From positions 1,178,001 to 1,242,000 of the forward strand of contig BCKC01000005.1 of assembly GCA_001600455.1 (NCBI GenBank): 64,000 nt of DNA, read 5' to 3'. A program made the translations under genes and the position numbers. Below are positions 57,743 through 64,000 of this stretch, one piece after another. The DNA is from Endocalyx cinctus (Eukaryota; Ascomycota; Sordariomycetes; Amphisphaeriales; Apiosporaceae). Positions within the stretch are counted from its first letter, which is position 1. The number at the start of each line of letters is the position of its first letter. The notes under the pieces are model-generated. The model did not search any database. It had not been told where the DNA came from and worked only from the letters and a program-made list of their open reading frames with translations.

Positions 57743-58839
57743 ATGGCTGGTTCCATAATTCTTACCGGCGCCAATGGATCGGCCGGCATCCATGCTGCCA
57801 TATACCTACTGAGCACTTATCCCGAGTACACTGCCATTTTCACCGTTCGGGACGCATCCAAGGAAGACATAAATACGAATAACCTTCGCGAAGTTATCTC
57901 ACGCTTCCCTAAGGCAAAGGCTTCCATACACCAAGTTGATCTGTCCAGTCTCACGGCCGTACACGATTTTGCCACTAATATTTCCAACGGTATCGCGGCC
58001 GGGGACTATCCTCCTCTCCAGTCTATTATCTGTAACGCCTATTACTGGAACCTCGTCGAAGACCCTGAACTTACTGCCGATAACTTCGAAAAAGGTATCC
58101 AAATAGGCCATATTTCTCACGTCGCCCTCATTTTGCGTCTCGTAAATAGCTTCTCTCCCGACGGAGGTCGTATCGTACTCGTTTCGAGTATCGCCCACTT
58201 CCGTCAAAAGACACACATGTCGCCTTTTATTCCCGACATACCGGAAGACTTGAATGTTCTTCTTCGACCGGCTCCGGATGCGGATAAGAGGGGCCGCGGC
58301 TTCCAGAGGTATGCGAACGTGAAGCTTGTTTCGACCACTTGGTTATATCCCCTAAACCAATACTTACAAGGGGTAAGTAAAACATTACATCTCGCTCCTT
58401 GTGTATACATGTAAATAAATGGATAAATCACTAATGGTTTTCATTCTTCTTTTGTTTCACTATTCAGAACGAGAAACTAAAAAGTATTACGGCGGTGGCC
58501 ATTAATCCCGGCGGTCTTGGAGACTCGCGCTGTTTTCAAACCAACGTTCCGAGTACTATTAAGCTACTCCAGCGCTTCCTCCTTAAGCCAATGTTGCCGG
58601 TAATCACCCGTTTTGCCGACCCAACCTTCCGCTCTTCTGAGGCGGCCGGCAAGGATTTCATCGAACTTGCTGTAAATAGAGCCTTTCCGGGAGAACGAGG
58701 ATATTTCACCCTGCTGAAGAAGGATAGTAGTGATCCTATTACTTTAGACCCGGACACGCAGCAGAAGGTATGGAAGGAGAGCGCAAAATGGGCCGGGATC
58801 ACGAAGGAGAATTCTGCTTTGGGTGGTACGATTGAGTAA
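57743..58839 (+). CDS. Short-chain dehydrogenase/reductase, cluster gene
   Basis: NAD(P)-dependent oxidoreductase of the protochlorophyllide-reductase/WW-oxidoreductase-like SDR group, 333 residues. Exons 57743-58372 and 58468-58839 join in phase 0, giving NQYLQGNEKLKSITAVAINPGGL. The cofactor loop is ILTGANGSAG (residues 6-15), the Arg of TVRDASK suggests NADPH use, and the acidic DLSSLTAV follows. The usual NAG strand is NAY here (ICNAYYWN). The catalytic Ser lies in IVLVSSIAHF, and Tyr190 and Lys194 in YANVK. The PGG motif (INPGGLGDS) is present. It is predicted active. Next to P450-D and UbiA on the same strand, it probably reduces or oxidises a keto or hydroxyl group of the product. Confidence 0.92.
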
Positions 58840-59567
58840 ATACTCAGGTATACCGATATTTACGTACACATAAAGATGAGATGCTTTACTTTTCTTCTCT
58901 CTTTTATGTGTTTCTTTTTTCCCCTGGTAGCTTGTCCTCTTCACATTTGGTTCCCATGGGTTGGAAATATTTACCCTACTTTACTTGGGAGCCTGTTTTT
59001 TTTTTTTTTTTTTTTTTCCTACTCTTTTAGGGGATTTCATCAAGAGTAACGCTTAGTTTTGGGGTTATTAATGCCCTGTGAAATAATTTACTCGGCAGTT
59101 AAGAGGCCCTATATTAGTGAAGTTTCTAGGCATATCGAGCCCCCCCAGGCAGGCCAGGGTGTTGCCAAAATAGATGGCGGATGTACACCCAAATGCTACT
59201 AACCTCTAAGGCGCTGATCTTCCCCTAAATAGCCACGATACGAAATATCTACCTAGTTTCTCTTAGAATTACTGTGCTTAAAAATATACTTATAAGAAAA
59301 TAAAAATTATATTTAAAATAATCTCAATTTCCTCCTTTTAATGATATAAGTTTTGTACATATTGGTCGTTGTTTTAACTGAGAAATATATATGTGAAGTG
59401 GTCGAGTTTTTGGGGGGGATTAAGTCTATCCGCCATCTATTTTGGCACCCCTTATAAACCTAAATGTTTCCACCAGATTCATCTTCGTTAGATTGTCAAA
59501 TTTAGGGTCGAACATTCTTCAAAAGCGTCAAACGTAGATATTTTCATCTTTATGTGAGAACACTCCA
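58840..59567. other. Spacer with a T-run and a MITE-like element
   Basis: A T-run (about 58997-59018) lies in the 3' flank of the SDR gene. Most of the remainder is the inverted-repeat element at 59155-59455, and the last 110 nt are the P450-D promoter and leader. Confidence 0.45.
59155..59455. mobile_element. MITE-like element with 20-bp inverted repeats
   Basis: TGCCAAAATAGATGGCGGAT at 59163-59182 is perfectly repeated in inverted orientation at 59428-59447. Flanking GGGTG/CACCC may extend the arms to about 25 bp with a small indel. The interior (about 245 bp) is A+T-rich and non-coding. Size, paired ends and lack of coding capacity fit a non-autonomous DNA transposon. A target-site duplication is not obvious. 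It sits 112 nt before P450-D. Confidence 0.65.
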
Positions 59568-61493
59568 ATGGGTCTTATTCAGCATGCGATTGAACTTCTT
59601 ACGGGCTATCCGGCCCTTTTACTGGTAATGACGGCGACCTTACTCTTTGTGACTATAATCCTGAGCCCATCAGACAAAAGTCAACCTCCTACGCTAAAAG
59701 AACCTATACCTTTTATTTCAAATACGTATGAATATCTGACGGATATGGGAGCCTTCTTACGGCGTGCAACGTAGGTCGTTAACTTTTGCTTTTTCTTGAC
59801 TGGACATGAAAGGCTACTGATATACGGAAATAACAGGGAGGCATTAAGCAAGCATGACATCGTGAAATTCAGGTTAGGACCTAAGAAGGTCTATATGGTA
59901 AAGGGTGCAGAGAACGTCCAAGTCATATTCGGGCCTCCTCATATCGTTGACCCGAACTTGTTTCATCTCATTCTCATGGACGCGCACTGGGGAATTGCAA
60001 AGGATCAGATCCAAAAGTTCAGCGACGATAAGTCTGGACGGTCAAAGATTCCCCTGCCAGGCACGGAATCTACGCCGGCTCATCAGCGACACTGGTATAA
60101 CCACCATCAAATATATGCCGACTATCTAAGCAGTGCCAAATATAGCGAAATCCTTGCGGGGACCTTCTTTGATTTTTTTACCCAAAGGCTCGATAGACAG
60201 CCCTTAGGGCAGTGGGTTTCGGGGATCTCTCTTTTCGAAATGTTGAAAACCGACATGGCGGAGGCGGCGGTGATGTCCATGTTCGGAACTCGCATTCTTG
60301 ACTTGAATCCAGACCTAATCAAGTGCTACTGGGAGTTTGACAAGATCGCCGGAATCCTGGTCTGGGGCTTGCCCAAGTTCATTAGACCCCGTCCTTGGAG
60401 GATCCGAGAGCGATTGCACCAGATGGTACAGAGACACGTTGACTCTGCGTGGGAAAATTTCGACTGGGAGAGTCCCGAGGCAGAATCAGACTGGGATCCT
60501 CACTGGGGTTCTCGTTTCTCGCGCGAAATCGCAAAATGGCTAAGACAGGCGGGCTTTTCTGACCGTACTATCAGCGGACATACTACGGCCACGTTATTTG
60601 GGTAAGTTTATTACACCGATTTATAGCTAGCAATATTTTCGTCCAAATTGCTTAACATTATTTTTTGTTCAATACACTTTTAGACTCAATGGAAATACGT
60701 TACCTATCAGCGCCTGGATCTTGATGGAACTAGCCCAAGATCAGCAGCTGCTAGAAACCTGTCGCGCCGAGATACTACAAGCATTTTCACCCGATCCTTC
60801 TACGGGAAAGAATAAATTAGACGTACATAAGCTTCTCACGCTTCCTCGCCTTCTCTCTATCTACACCGAAGCGTTACGATTGCACATATCTTTCAATGTT
60901 ACGCGCGAAGTCCAGCAGCAGATCTCGGTGAAAGGCTACCGCATCAAGAGGGGAAGTTTGCTGCAAACCCCATCGCAGTTCGCGCACATGGAGGAATCGG
61001 TCTGGGGCGTTCCCGGTCACCCGGCAGCCAAGTTTTGGGCAGAACGGCATTTGGATTACGTCGATGAGAACGGGGAACCAATCAGCGAACCAAGGTTCGT
61101 GGTAAAAGCGAGACCGAGCTCATTTTTCCCATACGGTAAGCAATTTCTTGGTTCTTGAATCCAGTAACCCCCCAGGACGTATGGCTGAATTACGGCTCTG
61201 CTTTTCTCTTTTTTTTTTCTAGTGTCATACTTAATGTTGCTAACATGCGTGTTGGTTTGACGTTGCATTCAGGTGGTGGTTATGCATTGTGCCCAGGCCG
61301 CCACTTTGCGAAGCGTGAGATAATGATGGCAGTCGCCATCATAGTTGCCAAATTTGACTTTCAGATGGAAGAATGGACGAATTTCGATGGAAAGGTATCC
61401 GACTGGCCAGCACATAACGACTTCAAGTACGCCGGTGCAGCAGCTATGCCACCTGACAGGGAATTGAGGATCGGTTGGAAGCGCCTTTGGTAG
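59568..61493 (+). CDS. Cytochrome P450 (P450-D), CYP7/CYP8-like, cluster gene
   Basis: Monooxygenase of 546 residues in four exons: 59568-59770, 59837-60601, 60684-61135 and 61273-61493, with phases consistent. The N-terminal anchor is PALLLVMTATLLFVTIIL, followed by PPTLKEPIPFISNTYEYL. The I-helix is FGLNGNTLPISAWILMELAQ, with Asn-Thr in place of the acid-Thr pair, as in the CYP7/CYP8 class. ExxR is EALRLH and the haem loop is FFPYGGGGYALCPGRHFAK with Cys480. That class includes hydroxylases and non-redox isomerases, so either chemistry is possible. Neighbours are the SDR upstream and UbiA 859 nt downstream on the same strand. Probably a tailoring enzyme acting on the UbiA product. Confidence 0.92.
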
Positions 61494-62351
61494 TATCTTC
61501 CTGGCATTATAACAAAGTTGGTTAGTAGATGAGGCTGGTAGGTATGTCATCAAGTAGCTAATATGGTTGAATAGCACACTGCACATGAGCGCTTATCAGT
61601 GGTTAGATATCTTCAGGTACGCAAGTATTCTGTGTGTTGGTACTTTACGGCTACTTTTAAAGACTACATGCGCAATTTACTTTTTCATTGCCTTTGTCAC
61701 AAATATATGCCCTTATTTATTCAAGTACTTCCGCGTTACCATGGCTGCTGCATGGCCCTATCTTTGCTGCAGGGCTGCTTAAAACAAAAAGACACGACCA
61801 ACATACCCACTACACATCTGCTTACGCATTATCGCTTCCAGACTAGCAACCGACATTTGTCATGCGTGACTCAAGAAGAGTGACGATCAAGGCAAAATTT
61901 TCTATTTTATCGGGATTCGCAATGCCATGCAATCCTTCAGGATATGTCACGTAGTTACTACCCTAGATTCTCCTATCTTCCGTGAAAAGGAAAAAGAAAG
62001 GGGAGGGAGGACCCTCCGCTCTGAAGGAAAGTTATCGATGCTTCGGATTTTGCTTCAGGTTTTTCATTTGACCAAAGTTGGACAACATATGTGTTAGAGT
62101 GGCAACGATTCTGTGATTACCTTATGTAAATGCGTCATAACGCTGCGAAGTATCGTTTAACACGAGGGGAGTATACCTTGTAATGTAAGAAGGCTTAATG
62201 AGCACTAAGTTCCCGCGTTTTGGATTGTCTCGAGCACGATTGTAGTAGTAGCAATTTCCAACAGGGTTCAATATAGAGCCAGATTTTTGCGTTTTAGCTC
62301 ACTATTGACTTTTCTAAAGCATCGTCATTATCATCAATCGCTCACATCCAC
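61494..62351. other. Spacer between P450-D and UbiA
   Basis: 3' flank of P450-D and promoter of the UbiA gene. Open frames at 61567-61883 are Cys/Phe/Tyr-rich and have no family features. Nothing else was recognised. Confidence 0.45.
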
Positions 62352-63368
62352 ATGGCTAAAACCGAAGAATTCGACCCCGAGTTAAACTCGGGCGCCGGGG
62401 ACGCAAAAGAAAAAGAACAACTTCCACAACAGTACGGTGGTCTTCACGCCGGTAGTTGGGTGAACCTCTTACCATCCTCATGGATACCCTACATTCAACT
62501 GGCTCGTCTCAGTCCACCTACCGCCCTTTTACTGATTTATTTCCCCCACCTGTTCGGTGCCCTGCACGCGGCGAATGCGGGCCTCGAATCTCTCGATAGG
62601 TTCAGATACGTCGCCCTCCATCTCCTCGGCGGCTCTTTCTTTTTCTCGAATGCCGCCCACGCGTGGAACGACATCGTCGACACGCCGCTCGACAAGTACG
62701 TCGCCCGCACCAAGTCGCGACCTATAGCGCGGGGGGCGATCACTCGGCGCGGAGCCTTCGCTTTCATGACCTCGCAAGGTTTAGGGGCGATGCTTTTCCT
62801 CTTGGCCTTTCCCCTTGCCGACACCGCTCTGGCGACGATCCCGACGGTGATAGGCACGATTTACTACCCCTGGACGAAGCGGCACTTCTATTTCCCCCAG
62901 CTGGTGCTGGGTTTCTGCCTCGGGTGGGGAACCATCGTGGCCTGCGCCGCGACGGGCATGCCGGAGCCTTGGAAAGACCCGGCCGCTTTATGTCTCGTGT
63001 CGATAGTAGTTTTCTGGACCATTATCTACGATACGATTTACGCGTATCAAGACGTCGAAGACGACATAAAAATGGGCATTTGGAGCACGGCGGTCGTGTT
63101 TCGAAACTGGCCGAAAACGTTTCTCTGGGCCGCTCTGACGTGCATGGCCGTGGCCCTGGCGGTATACGGCATGCTCGCGGATCTCGGGATATTGTATTAC
63201 GCAATCACCTTGCAAGGTTGTCTGACTTCCTTGGGCGCTATGGTGATATTCGTAAATTTGGAAGACCGGGCTAACTGTTGGTGGTGGTTCTCGTCCGGGT
63301 TCTGGTTTACGGCGATGTCTATTGTGGGAGGGTTACTTGCTGAGTACTTGGCTGTCACATTGAGGTAA
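62352..63368 (+). CDS. UbiA-family membrane prenyltransferase, cluster gene
   Basis: Single-exon integral membrane enzyme of 338 residues with about eight or nine spans. The first aspartate motif is NDIVDTPLD (residues 106-114, NDxxDxxxD), followed by KYVARTKSRPIARG. The second is DVEDD (234-238) in YDTIYAYQDVEDDIKMGIWSTA. Both bind Mg2+-diphosphate in known members, so an active site is present. The N-terminus is hydrophilic and not a mitochondrial presequence, unlike COQ2, and the core (YIQLARLSPPTALLLIYFPHLFGAL) resembles fungal meroterpenoid prenyltransferases. It could attach a prenyl chain to an aromatic or polyketide acceptor, or act as a UbiA-type terpene cyclase. Its position after P450-D and the SDR suggests it makes the scaffold they tailor. 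The start context CCACATGG is good. Confidence 0.9.
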   Translation: MAKTEEFDPELNSGAGDAKEKEQLPQQYGGLHAGSWVNLLPSSWIPYIQLARLSPPTALLLIYFPHLFGALHAANAGLESLDRFRYVALHLLGGSFFFSNAAHAWNDIVDTPLDKYVARTKSRPIARGAITRRGAFAFMTSQGLGAMLFLLAFPLADTALATIPTVIGTIYYPWTKRHFYFPQLVLGFCLGWGTIVACAATGMPEPWKDPAALCLVSIVVFWTIIYDTIYAYQDVEDDIKMGIWSTAVVFRNWPKTFLWAALTCMAVALAVYGMLADLGILYYAITLQGCLTSLGAMVIFVNLEDRANCWWWFSSGFWFTAMSIVGGLLAEYLAVTLR

Positions 63369-64000
63369 ATTGGAGGCAAGACCCTCACAGTGGCACTAGT
63401 GTGTGAACGGTGTAGTATAGTAGAAGCGGGTAACATATCAGGTACTTCGCCAACATGGGCTGCACAAGGTTCGGTTTGATGTCACCCTCCCGTCCGGCCC
63501 GTTGTTACCACACTTTTAAACTGTATATGAAAACAATCAAGCGCCACCTTTGTTTCACTGAGCCGCATTATTGCAGTGATGGGTTGCATTTACTTGTGAC
63601 AGACGGTATAAGTAATTGTCATAACTATGAATCGTACCGTTCCTTTCACTACCAAGGCAGAGCGTAATGAACCCAAGTAGACCGCAAGATTGGGCCTTGA
63701 ATCTCATACAGAACTTAAAGAAAGGAGAGCTAAAAGGCGGAGAAGCCTAGGATTTTTTTTTTTTTTTTGCGGTTACATTTCTCTACCGATAATTTTATTA
63801 TTGAACCCATAATAACTTAGGCCATCATGTCCTTGTGAACACAGAGATTAAAGCCTCACGAAAGATTTATACCGATACGAAAAATCGACATCATTAATTA
63901 TGGAATACTCGGATTCGGATCTAGTAATCGAGGTGTAAGTTTTGAACAGTTACGGTGCTGGCTTATCGTCTTCATTTGTCTCATGTGTGCGTGTGTATGT
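63369..64000. other. Right edge, no gene supported
   Basis: 3' flank of UbiA, a T-run (about 63752-63768) and A+T-rich DNA. A short ATG frame at 63900 (MEYSDSDLVIEV) could be the first exon of a gene continuing beyond the window, since GTGTAAG follows, but this is weak. Confidence 0.35.

Noticed and set aside
61567..61883. Cys/Phe/Tyr-rich frames between P450-D and UbiA
   Set aside because: Overlapping chance frames in spacer DNA with no conserved feature.
63900..63935. Possible first exon (MEYSDSDLVIEV) of a gene beyond the right edge
   Set aside because: Only 12 codons before a stop or donor. It cannot be tested within the window.

Overview
The window looks like nuclear DNA of a filamentous ascomycete, most likely a Sordariomycete. 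Genes are split by short introns of about 45 to 110 nt with GTAAGT-like donors and CTAAC-like branch sites. There are secreted cysteine-rich proteins, several P450s, and A+T-rich intergenic stretches with decayed genes whose stop codons fit C-to-T change at CpA, the mark of repeat-induced point mutation (RIP). Coding exons are clearly richer in G+C than the spacers. No rRNA, CRISPR or convincing tRNA was seen. Exon joins were made by hand, by checking reading phase and family motifs across each junction. They are predictions and not transcript evidence.

Left part (1-24 kb), in order: a haloacid dehalogenase-like hydrolase, a secreted 8-cysteine protein, a dead short-chain dehydrogenase, a large protein kinase with a C-terminal zinc-finger region, a secreted acidic protein, a stand-alone P450, a PHO-4 type phosphate permease, a second secreted cysteine protein and a Golgi-type membrane protein with a DDD motif. 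Middle (24-47 kb): about 4 kb of A+T-rich DNA, a ruined DUF3669 gene, a NIPA-type magnesium transporter, a SET-domain protein with a signal-like N-terminus, an arylsulfotransferase-family protein, cytosolic isoleucyl-tRNA synthetase with a Gcn4/CPC1-type promoter site, a five-exon T1-family ribonuclease, and a 41-residue membrane micropeptide.

Right part (47.5-63.4 kb): a compact accessory region that reads as a terpenoid or meroterpenoid gene cluster. It holds a sugar/quinate-type MFS transporter (13 exons), P450-B, an O-methyltransferase, a ruined P450, a short-chain dehydrogenase, P450-D of the CYP7/8 type and a UbiA-family prenyltransferase. The inferred division of labour is that UbiA makes a prenylated or cyclised scaffold, the P450s and the SDR oxidise and reduce it, the methyltransferase caps a hydroxyl, and the MFS protein may move substrate or product. 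No polyketide synthase, other backbone enzyme or cluster regulator lies in the window, so the cluster may continue past the right edge. It contains a MITE-like element with 20-bp inverted repeats and two copies of a dispersed repeat, both upstream of minus-strand genes, one of which is related to a third copy near 26.7 kb.
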